DNA from: Paenibacillus sp. JCM 10914
GTDB taxonomy: Bacteria; Bacillota; Bacilli; Paenibacillales; Paenibacillaceae
Reading direction: 5' to 3'
Length of the DNA stretch: 64,000 nt
NCBI RefSeq assembly: GCF_001315105.1
Contig: NZ_BAZR01000007.1
Location: forward strand, 62,001-126,000
In this document: in pieces, positions 25,919-35,153 of the stretch
Numbering within the stretch: position 1 is the first letter of the stretch
Layout: each line of letters opens with the position of its first letter
Translations under genes and position numbers: made by a program
Notes under the pieces: generated by a model
Told to the model about the DNA's origin: nothing
The model's database searches: none
Seen by the model: the letters and a program-made list of their open reading frames with translations, nothing else

Positions 25919-26926
25919 ATGAACACGCAACTATCAGATCATATCAAAATTGCGCCGGGTTTTTGGGAAGGCTTGCGTCAGGTAGGGATTGATCCCTTCG
26001 ACGTGGCTCGAACAGCAGGAATGCCAGGTACCATAATAAATGAACCAGAGGTCAGTCCCGCCCGCTATTTTTCGATTTGGGCGGCTTTTTCCGACCTCAT
26101 GGGCGACACGGCCGAAGGCATCGTCAAGCTTGCCACCGCGTTTCAGACGTCGCAGTACCCACCGACCGTATTAGCGACATATCACGCTTCCGACTATCGT
26201 GCTGCATTGAAACGGATGGTACGTTATAAGCGATTATGCCCTCCGGAGATTATGCGAATCCGTGAGCAAGGCGAGGAATGCTCTGTCGAGCTCGAATGGC
26301 TGCAACCCGCCCAACCTGGACCGCCCATGCTAGTTGGCATTACGCTCGCGTTTCTATTGGAGCTCGGACGCCGAGGCACAGGGCAACCCCTTAAGGCACG
26401 GCGCGTTGAGTTCGCCCAGCCGATGGGGAACACGGAAATGCTGGAGTCTTATTTCGGCTGTCGCATCCGGAGCGGTACAGGGGTTAATAAGTTAACGCTT
26501 CATCGTCGAGACTTGGATCGCCCGTTTATCTCATATAATGAAGAATTGTTGCAGATCCTGACTCCTGCTTTGGATCATTCACTTGACGAACAGCAACACA
26601 GCCGTTCTGTTACTGAAACAGTCATACGAATCATAAAACGAAGCCTAACCCGCAATCCGGACATTCAGGTCATCGCCAAAGAACTGGGGATGAGCGACCG
26701 GACCTTGCAGCGTCGGCTGTCTGGTGAAGACACAAGCTTCCAGCGTCTATTGACGCAAGCCAAGCATGAACAGGCTAAATTGTATTTGGCAGATCCCTTG
26801 CTAGATATCAAGGAAGTGGCTTTTTTGCTGGGATATGAAGACCCGAACTCGTTCTATCGCGCCTTCCGCTTATGGGAGGGGGAAACTCCAGCCAATTGGC
26901 GTCTAGAACATCCCACTCATATGTAG
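25919..26926 (+). CDS. AraC-family regulator with arabinose_bd-type N-terminal domain
   Basis: A 335-residue regulator of the OruR/ArgR-like branch. The N-terminal part (FWEGLRQVGIDPFDVARTAG, RYFSIWAAFSDLMGD, YRAALKRMVRYKRL) fits the arabinose_bd-type sensor domain. The C-terminal HTH (IQVIAKELGMSDRTLQRRLS, then LDIKEVAFLLGYEDPNSFYR) is about residues 235-325. ATG 25919 follows GGAGG (25905-25909); an in-frame alternative start at 25889 has no better site. It is not the Btr type and has no Fur box. It may control the SDR gene that follows in the same direction. Confidence 0.88.
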   Translation: MNTQLSDHIKIAPGFWEGLRQVGIDPFDVARTAGMPGTIINEPEVSPARYFSIWAAFSDLMGDTAEGIVKLATAFQTSQYPPTVLATYHASDYRAALKRMVRYKRLCPPEIMRIREQGEECSVELEWLQPAQPGPPMLVGITLAFLLELGRRGTGQPLKARRVEFAQPMGNTEMLESYFGCRIRSGTGVNKLTLHRRDLDRPFISYNEELLQILTPALDHSLDEQQHSRSVTETVIRIIKRSLTRNPDIQVIAKELGMSDRTLQRRLSGEDTSFQRLLTQAKHEQAKLYLADPLLDIKEVAFLLGYEDPNSFYRAFRLWEGETPANWRLEHPTHM

Positions 26927-27047
26927 GTTTATTACCTGCAGATTGGCGCATTTAGCAAGACATTTGGCATGTTGCGCTAGTTACCTCTCCCGTCTAAACC
27001 AGTAATATGAACATGGTCCAAGACGCAAAGGAGAGGTGCATACAACA

Positions 27048-27842
27048 ATGGAGATGAAATTAAACCAACAAACGGCGTTAGTTACGGGGTCCACAAGAGG
27101 CATCGGCAAAGCTATCGCCATAGAACTGGCTAAGGAAGGCGTTCACGTACTCATCAATGGCCGGAATGTCGATGAGGTCGAACAGACGGTACAAGAATTA
27201 AAGACCAACTATCCGGATACCCACCCTCGAAATGCAGCAGCCGACATCACAGATCGTGCCCAAAGAGAGACGCTATTCGAGAAATTCCCCAACGTTGACA
27301 TTGTCGTCCATAATGTGGGCATGTATGAAATCATGCAATATGAAGACACAGACGATGAAACATGGGAACGATATTTTCGCACAAACGTGCTGGGAGCGAG
27401 CGGTCTGTCCAAACTTTATTTGCCCAGCATGGTAGACCGCAATATTGGCCGTTTGATCTTCATCGCAAGCGAAGAAGCCATAATGCCCTCGGGCAAGATG
27501 CCGGTATATGCCATGACCAAATCCATGCTGCTCTCTTTGTCAAAGAGCCTTTCGAAACTGACAGCCGGTACGGAAGTGACGGTCAATACGATTCTGCCTG
27601 GCCCAACGCTCTCCGAACATGTGCGTCACATCATTGAGGGAATCTATTCGGATGAGAGCATGACCTTTGCGGAAAAAGAAAAGGCATTTATGTCCAAAAA
27701 TCTGCCGCAATCAGAAATACGGCGATTTATCAAGCCTTTGGAGATCGGTAGATTGACGACGTTTCTATGCAGTCCTTATGCTTCCGCATTTAGAGGATCT
27801 CCGATTCGCATGGATGGGGGAATGGTACCTACCATATATTAA
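27048..27842 (+). CDS. Short-chain dehydrogenase/reductase
   Basis: A 264-residue classical SDR. Seen: cofactor motif TGSTRGIG (13-20), VHNVG (NNAG-like), catalytic S in FIASEEA and the YAMTK (YxxxK) pair, and a C-terminal FRGSPIRMDGGMVPT typical of 3-oxoacyl-ACP-reductase-like members. The arginine-containing GRN after beta-2 suggests NADPH. Start ATG 27048 after AAAGGAGAG (27027-27035). Substrate unknown. Confidence 0.88.
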   Translation: MEMKLNQQTALVTGSTRGIGKAIAIELAKEGVHVLINGRNVDEVEQTVQELKTNYPDTHPRNAAADITDRAQRETLFEKFPNVDIVVHNVGMYEIMQYEDTDDETWERYFRTNVLGASGLSKLYLPSMVDRNIGRLIFIASEEAIMPSGKMPVYAMTKSMLLSLSKSLSKLTAGTEVTVNTILPGPTLSEHVRHIIEGIYSDESMTFAEKEKAFMSKNLPQSEIRRFIKPLEIGRLTTFLCSPYASAFRGSPIRMDGGMVPTIY

Positions 27843-27854
27843 GGCTCTGTGAAT

Positions 27855-27887
27855 AAAAGTCGCGGTAATCGCGACTTTTGTTTATTT
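27855..27887 (+). terminator. Intrinsic terminator after the SDR gene
   Basis: AAAAGTCGCG (27855-27864), loop GTAAT, CGCGACTTTT (27870-27879), then GTTTATTT. Confidence 0.85.
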
Positions 27888-27962
27888 ACGACAAAAGTTG
27901 TCACTATTAAGAGTTATGCTGTCAGGGAGACATAAATTCAAATAAAGAAGGGTTGTATAGCC

Positions 27963-28383
27963 ATGGAAGTACAATTAACCCCGTTTATCATGCTGGATGG
28001 ACATGCGAAGGAGGCAATTGCTTTTTATGAACAAGCATTGGACGCGCAGGTGGTATTCCAGCAGACGTATGGTGAGGCGCCCGGTGAAGCCGGTCAAGCA
28101 GTGCCCGAGTCGGGACGAGATCGTGTGGCCCATTCCGTGCTCAAGATCGGGGGCGCGGATCTGTTCGTCGCCGATTCCGAGCCGGGAGTCTCCTTCCCGC
28201 ATAGCAAGCAGGTGAATATCTGTATAACCGTCTCAGATCAGGAACAAGCCCGAAGATATTACGATTCGCTGAGAGAAGGAGGGCGAGTGGATCTTGAACT
28301 GCAAGCAATTCATTTCAGCCCCTTATACGATGGTAACCGATAAATTCGGCGTCACCTTCCAGATTTTCACGAAAAGGTCATAA
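27963..28383 (+). pseudogene. VOC (PhnB/glyoxalase-like) protein, frameshifted near its end
   Basis: A small PhnB-type vicinal-oxygen-chelate protein: LTPFIMLDGHAKEAIAFYEQ, ARVV-like middle, HSVLKIGGADLFVADSEPG and QARRYYDSLREGGRV. As read it stops at 28343 with YDGNR. The expected PhnB ending, here VTDKFGVTFQIFTKRS, is present in another frame and stops at 28383. Restoring the frame needs two lost bases (or one gained) near 28330, giving about 140 residues. Function beyond the fold is unknown for this class. Confidence 0.8.
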
Positions 28384-28612
28384 CAGTACATTAAACCGCC
28401 TCGACCTGTATTCTAGAAGGAAGGGGCGGTTGACCTATATATGGAAGATGAAGCGATCATATATACTCTTAATTCATGGAGGAAGCATTCGGAAGTCGTG
28501 AAGAGGCCAACAGTAGGCCGACTGTAATGGGTAGTGCTTATGAGATTTGGATTATACATAACAAAGTATGGTATCATAATAGAACAATAAATAACTTTAA
28601 GCTGAACTATAC

Positions 28613-29434
28613 TTGGAGGGAATACCCATTAATAACGTCGCCCTGAATGAAGCCATGATCATGTTAAAGAAGACGAGTCGTACCTTTTATATACCCATCA
28701 GTTATTTGGATTCAGGCATAAAGGAGGCAGTTGCATCCGCCTATCTATGTATGCGGGCCATTGACGAAATTGAGGACCATCCTGAACTCCCCGACGAATT
28801 GAAAGTGAAATTGCTTCATGGCATTCATGAGGCGTTTTCTTCCGAGAAGATGGTGGAAGCCACACACATACTATCACCTTACCGGGAAGTACTACCGGCA
28901 GTTTCGATGAAGATCACGGAATGGGCATTGCTGTGTCCTGCTTCCGCAGCCCCGATCATCAATCATTACATTGCAAAAATGTCGTTACATATGGCGGGAT
29001 GGGTTCAGTATGGATGGAACATTCACACGGAAGAAGATTTGGACGAGTATACTTACAGCGTGGCCGGGATGGTCGGCGAAATGTTATCCGAACTTTGGTT
29101 ATGGCATGACGGAACGGAGTCGGATCGAGCGAAAGCGATTGCGTTCGGAAGAGGGTTGCAAGCGGTAAATATTCTTCGAAATCGTGAGGAAGATCTGGAG
29201 CGGGGCGTTGACTTTTTCCCGGACGGCTGGGGATTGCAAGAGATGGAGCAGTATACGCGCCGCAATCTGCAAACCGCGGACTCGTACATCGCGGACTTGA
29301 AGAAAGGGCCGGCCTTGAAGTTTTGCAAAATACCACTCGCACTAGCCCATGCCACGGTCAACCTCATTTCGACAGGCGGCAGTAAATTAACACGGGATGC
29401 CGTTCTGAAAATCGTGAACCGGGTTACGGGGTAA
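28613..29434 (+). CDS. Squalene/phytoene synthase family protein
   Basis: A trans-prenyltransferase of the squalene/phytoene synthase family, similar in type to B. subtilis YisP. Seen: TSRTFYIPISYL, the first aspartate-rich motif RAIDEIED and the second, NILRNREEDLERG; both Mg-binding motifs are intact, so head-to-head condensation or diphosphate hydrolysis is possible. The start is uncertain: TTG 28613 overlaps the Shine-Dalgarno GGAGGG (28615-28620); ATT 28628 lies seven bases after it; the first in-frame ATG is 28655. A changed ATG at 28628 is possible. No carotenoid or hopanoid partner genes are adjacent. Confidence 0.85.
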   Translation: MEGIPINNVALNEAMIMLKKTSRTFYIPISYLDSGIKEAVASAYLCMRAIDEIEDHPELPDELKVKLLHGIHEAFSSEKMVEATHILSPYREVLPAVSMKITEWALLCPASAAPIINHYIAKMSLHMAGWVQYGWNIHTEEDLDEYTYSVAGMVGEMLSELWLWHDGTESDRAKAIAFGRGLQAVNILRNREEDLERGVDFFPDGWGLQEMEQYTRRNLQTADSYIADLKKGPALKFCKIPLALAHATVNLISTGGSKLTRDAVLKIVNRVTG

Positions 29435-29461
29435 ACATCACGAGTAAGTTCCGGAGAAAGA

Positions 29462-29643
29462 AATTCCTGCATATATGCAGGAATTAGTGAACCGAAGAGA
29501 CGATATTCTCAAAAAGCCTGCAAATGTGCAGGCTTTTAACTCTAATCAGGGCTAACCCGGGCGGATGAGTGGTATAAAACTGCACTTATGCATCTTTTTC
29601 TGCTGAAGGGATAGATTCGGATGAAAATACTTGCACATATGCA
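29462..29643. repeat. Cluster of four TGCA-N4-TGCA repeats with hairpins
   Basis: In the 558-base gap after the synthase gene, the 12-base pattern TGCA-N4-TGCA occurs at 29468, 29519, 29581 and 29632 (spacings 51, 62, 51). The first lies in a perfect 24-base palindrome (29462-29485, arms starting AATTCCTGCA). The second is in a terminator-like hairpin AAAAGCCTGC/GCAGGCTTTT (29512-29537). The last two are near-identical 20-base direct repeats starting TGCAC and ending in a T-rich run. One or both hairpins probably end the synthase transcript. Confidence 0.65.
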
Positions 29644-29797
29644 TCCTTTTACGTTACACAGACAAAGCATGCAATAGTTCGGAAATTGGTCGAGTTGGAA
29701 AGCGTACCTCGTACCGTAAATTACAGATTCCTGCTCTGAGGTCTACACCTATGCATATCCATCGTTTGCTCCAGAGCAAAGACTATAAACAAGGGGA

Positions 29798-29851
29798 TGT
29801 CTCTAACAACTCTGGCCAATAGGCTATGGTTGTTAGAGACACCTCCTTTTT
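29798..29851 (+). terminator. Long orphan hairpin with U-tract
   Basis: TGTCTCTAACAAC (29798-29810) pairs perfectly with GTTGTTAGAGACA (29829-29841); the loop contains a small GCC/GGC stem; CCTCCTTTTT follows. It lies in the gap between the synthase and phosphoesterase genes, with no recognised ORF directly upstream, so it may end an unannotated small RNA or be a remnant. Confidence 0.65.
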
Positions 29852-29992
29852 CATTTATATAAAAGAATTGGCGAGCAAGGGACGGCCAGGGAGATAGATT
29901 GGATTTTACAAAAATATGTAATGGATGGAGCATTCGGATAACATTCTCCTACTATAATAGACCTGATCAAAACGCAAAAGGAGAGTGTGAAG

Positions 29993-30877
29993 ATGAAGCT
30001 GGCGATCCTTGGAGATTTGCATTATCACGAAGCAGACGAACGGAATGGCGCGTGGGTGATGGCAAGAGATGCGTTTTATACAACAATCCTGCACCATTTC
30101 ATGAGCGCCGAAGCGGACATGCACATTTCGCTCGGTGATCTCACGAACTTCGGTACGGTGAGTGAAATCGACGAAGTCTATAGCATCATGGAGCGTTATG
30201 ATCGTGACTTTGTCCATGTGCTCGGGAATCATGATACGTATTCCCAAACCAAGAAAGACTTGCTTCAACGAACGGGCCAAGCCGGCTATCAGGTGCTCGA
30301 TATGGAACAGGCTATCCTCGTATTTCTGGACACGACAAGAGAGATGGATTTAACGAACTGGGGAGGTTGGCTCGACGAAGATCAGCTGAATTGGCTTGAG
30401 CATATCATGGTCAGTTCCGGCACGAAGCCGATGCTCGTGTTCGCCCATCATCCGGTGCACCTGACCACGAGAGGATCGGACCGGGATAAAGGCTCTATCG
30501 ATCCATCCATCGATATGTGGCAGATTTTAAGTAAGAAACAGGGATCGGCCTTATATTTCAACGGACATACCCATGTCGATTCCATTACGAAACAGAACAA
30601 CTGGACCTTTGTGCAGCTATCCGCTTGTTTGGATCAACACGCTTATCGGATCGTTGAAATAGAAGACGAATATATCCATATCCATGCTGTCGACATCGAT
30701 GACGTGGAGCTCTCGAGACTTCTTTCCGACATTCATCCCCATATGAAGTATTTCAGCCCGACTGCCAATGCGAGAGGGACGGAGCTCGAGCGGGCATGCA
30801 GCATCTTGCTAACGAAAGGGCACGCGGAACTTGCGCATACAACTGCGGTCTCAACGGGTAGCAGCCATGAAGCTTAA
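29993..30877 (+). CDS. Metallophosphoesterase, GpdQ-like
   Basis: A 294-residue calcineurin-type phosphoesterase with all metal motifs: DLHYH (DxH), SLGDLTNFG (GD), LGNHD (GNHD), FAHHPVH and NGHTHVD (GHxH). This resembles class III cyclic-nucleotide/glycerophosphodiester phosphodiesterases such as GpdQ. Coupling to glpP (its end overlaps the next start) and the Ugp-like importer downstream suggest it cleaves glycerophosphodiesters to glycerol-3-phosphate. No signal peptide, so cytoplasmic. ATG 29993 is seven bases after AAAAGGAGAG; GTG 29987 is an alternative. Confidence 0.85.
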   Translation: MKLAILGDLHYHEADERNGAWVMARDAFYTTILHHFMSAEADMHISLGDLTNFGTVSEIDEVYSIMERYDRDFVHVLGNHDTYSQTKKDLLQRTGQAGYQVLDMEQAILVFLDTTREMDLTNWGGWLDEDQLNWLEHIMVSSGTKPMLVFAHHPVHLTTRGSDRDKGSIDPSIDMWQILSKKQGSALYFNGHTHVDSITKQNNWTFVQLSACLDQHAYRIVEIEDEYIHIHAVDIDDVELSRLLSDIHPHMKYFSPTANARGTELERACSILLTKGHAELAHTTAVSTGSSHEA

Positions 30878-31535
30878 CGAGGAACAACCAAAAGCCAATC
30901 GTGATTATTCGAAAAAGCCGGGGAAGATTGCAAGTTCAGCCTCGGCCGCTGGTCTGCGGGAGCTACTTGAACTGCGCAGGAACGTAGCCTCCATCCGGGA
31001 TGCGAGACAACTGGAAGCTGCACTTACATTCAGTGATACATTAAGCTGTGTGTTCATTCTTACCGGAAATATCGGCGTTATTAAATCTTATGTGGATTTG
31101 TTCAAACAACATGGTATTCCAGTGTTCGTTCACGTCGAGAAGATCGGCGGCTTGTCTTTCGATCAGCCCGGATTGGAATATTTCGCGAACGCAATCAAAC
31201 CGGACGGCATCATTACGACGAAGACGCAAGTGGTGCGGAAAGCTCAGAAGCTCGGGCTGACAACGATTCAGCGATTCTTTCTGATCGATTCGGAGGGATT
31301 GGCCAACATCACGCAATCATTGGAACAGGTGCAGCCCGACGTTATCGAGATTATGCCTGCCCGAATTCCGGAGGTGTTGGGAAAAGTAAGGGATATGATT
31401 AAGCTTCCCATCATATCCGGCGGCCTGCTGACGCAGCGTAAGCAGGCGGAGGAATGCCTTGCTAACGGGGCAACCGCCATTTCCTCCTCGAGCCCTGCGC
31501 TATGGAAGGAAAGTTTCGACTTAACTCAAGTTTAA
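30867..31535 (+). CDS. glpP: Glycerol-3-phosphate responsive antiterminator GlpP
   Basis: A 222-residue GlpP: VFILTGNIGVIKSYVDLFKQ, PVFVHVEKIGGLSFDQPG, KPDGIITTKTQVVRKAQKLG, DVIEIMPARIP and ISGGLLTQRKQAEECL. In Bacillus, GlpP with glycerol-3-phosphate acts on leader mRNA to prevent termination of glp genes. It is about 30 residues longer than B. subtilis GlpP, with a Lys/Ser-rich N-terminal extension. ATG 30867 overlaps the end of the phosphoesterase gene. A very strong leader terminator, its likely target, lies just downstream. Confidence 0.92.
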   Translation: MKLNEEQPKANRDYSKKPGKIASSASAAGLRELLELRRNVASIRDARQLEAALTFSDTLSCVFILTGNIGVIKSYVDLFKQHGIPVFVHVEKIGGLSFDQPGLEYFANAIKPDGIITTKTQVVRKAQKLGLTTIQRFFLIDSEGLANITQSLEQVQPDVIEIMPARIPEVLGKVRDMIKLPIISGGLLTQRKQAEECLANGATAISSSSPALWKESFDLTQV

Positions 31536-31579
31536 CATTCAACACATATACCGTTAATATATGGACGTTAAGATGAAGG

Positions 31580-31715
31580 CAGGTTGAAGAGACAAACCAG
31601 CTTTTCTAACCAGACAAGTAAATAGCCGATGGGTTGGAGTGAAGGAGAAACCTGAACAGACCAGAAAGTCCTCTTGTTTGAGACTTTTACATGGTTGGTT
31701 CAGGTTTCTTTTTTA
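31580..31715 (+). promoter_or_regulatory. Leader with strong terminator, probable GlpP target
   Basis: GAAACCTGAAC (31647-31657) pairs with GTTCAGGTTTC (31698-31708), with inner stems ACCA/TGGT and AAAGTC/GACTTT, and is followed by T6. It sits about 65 bases before the binding-protein gene, so it would attenuate the ABC operon. The right-arm core CAGGTT also occurs upstream at 31580-31585 and could pair with the left arm (AACCTG, 31649-31654) as an antiterminator. Control by the adjacent GlpP is inference. Confidence 0.75.
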
Positions 31716-31778
31716 TACCCATAGGTTCTGACAGCAAGCCCAGAACGGCTTAAGAAATAAAACCAGGGAGGAAATCAA

Positions 31779-33104
31779 ATGACAAGAAGACAAAGACGCA
31801 GTTTCCTAACACTCGTGCTGGGCCTAGCATGATGGTGTCCGCATGCGGCGGCGAGTCCGGCGGAGGTGCAGCAACGAACGCGGGTGCAGGATCGGCGAAC
31901 ACAAGCAAACCATCCGGCGAGAAGATCCAGATTAAGTATTGGTACGCATTTGGAGACAAAATCGAGGAAGCCAAGCAGGAACTGGTCAAACGATTTAACG
32001 CATCCCAGGATCAAATCGAAGTCGTTGCAGAATACCAGGGCAATTATGATGATCTTCACGCTAAAGTACAGGCTGCATTTGCAGCGGGTGATGCTCCGGC
32101 CGTTACGGACCTTGAGATTGCCTCAACTGGCACGTTTGCAAGATATGGCATGTTGCAGGAATTGGCCCCTTTTGCCGAACAGGATAAGGATCAGCTCCAG
32201 ATCGATGATTTCAATCCAGGTTGATGGGGAATGCTATGTAGACGAGAAGCTGTACGGACTTCCATTCATGCGCAGTACACCGATTATGTACATGAACGTA
32301 TCACTGCTTGACAAGGCCGGCCTGGATCCGGCGGGACCCAAGACATGGGCCGAATTCGAGGAATACGGCCGCGTGCTGAAGGAACAAGGGATCACGACCA
32401 TGACCATGCCGGTTGATATCTGGTTCTACGAAGGACTTGTTGCTCAATCCGGCGGTCAAGTGCTGGCCGATGACGGCAAATCCGGTCTATTTAATACGCC
32501 TGAAGCGGTTGAGCCGGTAGAGTTCTGGAAGAAGCTAGCCGGAGAGGGATTGATTAAAATTCCGGTCGGGGATGAAGCGGGCGCAACGGCGGATAAGGAT
32601 TGGGCTAACCAGACTTCGGCCTTCAAATTCGGTTCAACGGCCGGAGTGGCAGGCGCGATCGAAATTTCGAAAGGAAATAATTTTGAATTCGATACGGCCT
32701 TTATGCCGGCGAACAAGTCTTACGGGGTACCTACAGGTGGGTGCCAGCTTGTTATGACATCCAAGCTTAGCGAGGAGCAGCAGGCAGCGGCTTGGGAGTT
32801 CATTAAATTTATGACGACAACGGAAAGCACGATTTATCAGAGCAAACATGTTGGTTATTTGCCAACTCGCCTGTCCGCTTTGGAGACTGAAGAAATGCAG
32901 TCCTTGTATAAGGAATATCCGCAATACAAAGTGGCCGTGGATCAGTTGGAATATGCTAGACCACGCCCGATGGAAACGGCATATCCGGAAGTGGCCAAAC
33001 TTGTAAAGAGCGCGATTGAGAAGACGCTGCTTAATCCGAAAGTAACGCCTCAGGAAGTGATGGACGAAGCGAATACAAAGGCGAATTCGCTGCTCAGCAA
33101 ATAA
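31779..33104 (+). pseudogene. UgpB-like solute-binding lipoprotein, three frameshifts as read
   Basis: The substrate-binding lipoprotein of the ABC importer. Start ATG 31779 after GGGAGGAAA gives MTRRQRRSFLTLVLGLA, then TGA. The -1 frame from 31829 continues with MMVSACGG (lipobox VSAC) through IQIKYWYAFGDKIEEAKQEL to 32224. Next, a short stretch in a third frame (LMGNA) is needed, and then YVDEKLYGLPFMRSTPIMYM to the end. Single missing bases near 31826, 32221 and 32234 rebuild one protein of about 442 residues with the usual layout. Family 1 binding protein of the glycerol-3-phosphate/sugar type; the substrate is inferred from GlpP and the phosphoesterase. Confidence 0.85.
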
Positions 33105-33121
33105 ATCGGGAGGTCTGTGGG

Positions 33122-34225
33122 ATGGGCAGAATCGAGCTTAAAGGAATCAGCAAGTTTTTCAAAGAAGAGGAAGTCATTCGCCATTTGGATCTGACGATTC
33201 GGGACGGCTCTTTCACCGTCCTCGTCGGACCATCAGGCTGCGGCAAATCGACGACGCTGCGCATGATTGCGGGACTCGACGAACAGACGAAGGGTGAGAT
33301 CTGGATCGACGACAAATGCGTGAATGGAGTGCCTCCGGGAGATCGTGACGTAGCCATGGTATTTCAGAACTACGCCCTATATCCGACGATGAATGTCTAC
33401 GACAACATCGAGTTTGGACTCATTAATCGCAAGGTGCCCAAAAAGGAACGGGAGAAGCTGATCAAGGATATCACGGAAATCGTAGGCCTTAGCGATTATT
33501 TGAAGAAAAAGCCGGAAATGCTGTCCGGCGGACAAAGACAGCGGGTGGCGCTTGCGCGCGCCATGGTCAAGAAGCCGCAGGTATTTATTCTGGACGAACC
33601 GCTTTCGAACCTCGATGCTAAACTGCGCCATCAAATGCGGACTGAATTGATTCAGTTGCATGAGCGGCTCGGCACCACCTTTGTCTATGTGACTCATGAT
33701 CAGGTTGAAGCGATGTCCATGGGAGATGAAATCGTCATTATGAACAAGGGCGACATTCAGCAAGCTGCTTCTCCGATGACCCTGTACAACGATCCGGCCA
33801 ATGTGTTTGCAGCCCAATTCATCGGAACGCCGGCCATGAACATTCTGCCGAATCAAGAGCTCATCCTCCCCTCGGCACATGGGAAGAGACACGACATAAC
33901 CAACTTCGGGTTTCGCCCAGAACATGCGCTCTTCAATGCGCAGGGTGCACTCGAAGGACTTCAGCTGAATGGGATGGTTCTGACCCGCGAAAGCCTGGGC
34001 GCAGAAAATATTTATCAAGTTCAATCTCCGCTTGGCCTGTTCTCGGTCAAGACGTTTCTTGAACCGCTCGCATCGGATACCCTGGTTACGGTGACGGTTC
34101 CTTATGAACGGATGTACTATTTCAATAGCGAAGGGCAAAGGTTGAGGCAGCTTGAGGTCCGGCGAGGGGAGGAGCTCGGCATAGGGCAGACTCCTGAATT
34201 GGTATCGGCAGGCGGGGGGATCTAG
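33122..34225 (+). CDS. ugpC: ABC importer ATPase, UgpC/MsmK type
   Basis: A 367-residue ATPase of the CUT1 family. Seen: Walker A GPSGCGKSTT (about 38-47), Q-loop MVFQNYALYPTM, signature LSGGQRQRVALARA, Walker B VFILDEPLSNLDAKLR and the H-loop VTHDQVEAM; then the regulatory OB-type C-terminal domain (FGFRPEH) of MalK-like subunits. MalK-like ATPases can serve several importers. It lies between the binding protein and two permeases. The symbol reflects context; substrate not proven. Confidence 0.88.
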   Translation: MGRIELKGISKFFKEEEVIRHLDLTIRDGSFTVLVGPSGCGKSTTLRMIAGLDEQTKGEIWIDDKCVNGVPPGDRDVAMVFQNYALYPTMNVYDNIEFGLINRKVPKKEREKLIKDITEIVGLSDYLKKKPEMLSGGQRQRVALARAMVKKPQVFILDEPLSNLDAKLRHQMRTELIQLHERLGTTFVYVTHDQVEAMSMGDEIVIMNKGDIQQAASPMTLYNDPANVFAAQFIGTPAMNILPNQELILPSAHGKRHDITNFGFRPEHALFNAQGALEGLQLNGMVLTRESLGAENIYQVQSPLGLFSVKTFLEPLASDTLVTVTVPYERMYYFNSEGQRLRQLEVRRGEELGIGQTPELVSAGGGI

Positions 34226-34226
34226 C

Positions 34227-35105
34227 ATGAAGTCTCGTTTCTGGGAACGACTGAAGCCTTATGGCATGATAACTCCTTCGCTTGCTGTATTCGGCATCTT
34301 CTTCATTTATCCGATCTTCTACATGATCTATCTGAGCTTCTTCGATTGGAACTTCGTCAGTCCGACGAAGAATTATGTAGGCTTGCAAAATTTCAAGGAC
34401 TTGCTGACGGACAATGAGTTCGTGCAGGTGCTCCTGAATACGACCATATACACCTTTGCCACGGTGTCGCTGACGCTCAGTATCTCGCTAGTGATCGCCC
34501 TCTGGCTCAATCGCTCGGGTTTGTTTTACGGATTCGTGCAGGGAGCGATCTTTAGTCCGCACATTATCTCCCTGGTGTCCATCTCCTTGTTGTGGAGCTG
34601 GCTTATGGATCCCGAGTACGGATTGCTTAATTGGGTAATCGGCTTGTTCGGCTTATCGCCGCTGCAGTGGCTGTCTCATCCGGACACCTCGCTTCTGTCG
34701 TTGATACTGGTCGCCGTGTGGAAGGGAATCGGGTTCAATACGTTGGTGTTTATTGCCGGACTTCAGAGCATTCCGCCAAGCATATACGAAGCAGCCGCAC
34801 TTGACCGTTCGAAACGGTGGCGGACGTTCCGTAAACTGACGCTGCCGATGTTGTCGCCAACGCTGTTCTTCTTGGCGATCATGAGCATGATCGGCTCATT
34901 CCAGGTGTTCGAGACGATTGCGATCATGACTCAAGGCGGACCGATTAATTCGACCAATACGCTTGTGTATTACATCTACGAATACGGCTTCCGCTTCTTC
35001 AAGATCGGTTATGCCTCGGCAGCAGGTGTGATGCTGCTCATCATCGTTGGTGTGCTGACGATCATATATTTCCGTATGTTGTCCAAGCGCGTTCACTACA
35101 GATAA
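34227..35105 (+). CDS. CUT1 ABC permease, UgpA/MalF type
   Basis: A 292-residue permease with six membrane helices. The EAA loop for ATPase contact is visible as EAAALDRSKRWRTFRKLTLP (about residues 189-208). N-terminal PYGMITPSLAVFGIFFIYPI is typical of UgpA/MalF. It begins one base after the ATPase stop, so it is translationally linked. Confidence 0.9.
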   Translation: MKSRFWERLKPYGMITPSLAVFGIFFIYPIFYMIYLSFFDWNFVSPTKNYVGLQNFKDLLTDNEFVQVLLNTTIYTFATVSLTLSISLVIALWLNRSGLFYGFVQGAIFSPHIISLVSISLLWSWLMDPEYGLLNWVIGLFGLSPLQWLSHPDTSLLSLILVAVWKGIGFNTLVFIAGLQSIPPSIYEAAALDRSKRWRTFRKLTLPMLSPTLFFLAIMSMIGSFQVFETIAIMTQGGPINSTNTLVYYIYEYGFRFFKIGYASAAGVMLLIIVGVLTIIYFRMLSKRVHYR

Positions 35106-35153
35106 GCCGAAGTTAGGGCATATATGAGCAACGGAAGGAGAGGACGATTTCAA

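Noticed and set aside
29435..29830. Small ORF around 29631-29822
   Set aside because: It overlaps the TGCA repeats and ends inside the hairpin; no ribosome binding site and unlikely composition.
31826..32240. Programmed frameshifting in the UgpB-like gene
   Set aside because: Three shifts within about 410 bases, no slippery heptamer with a following structure, and similar shifts in nine other unrelated genes favour base-calling errors.
33377..34228. 283-codon ORF antisense to the UgpC-like ATPase
   Set aside because: The plus strand has all ABC ATPase motifs in order; the antisense frame shows no family features and is explained by codon bias of the true gene.
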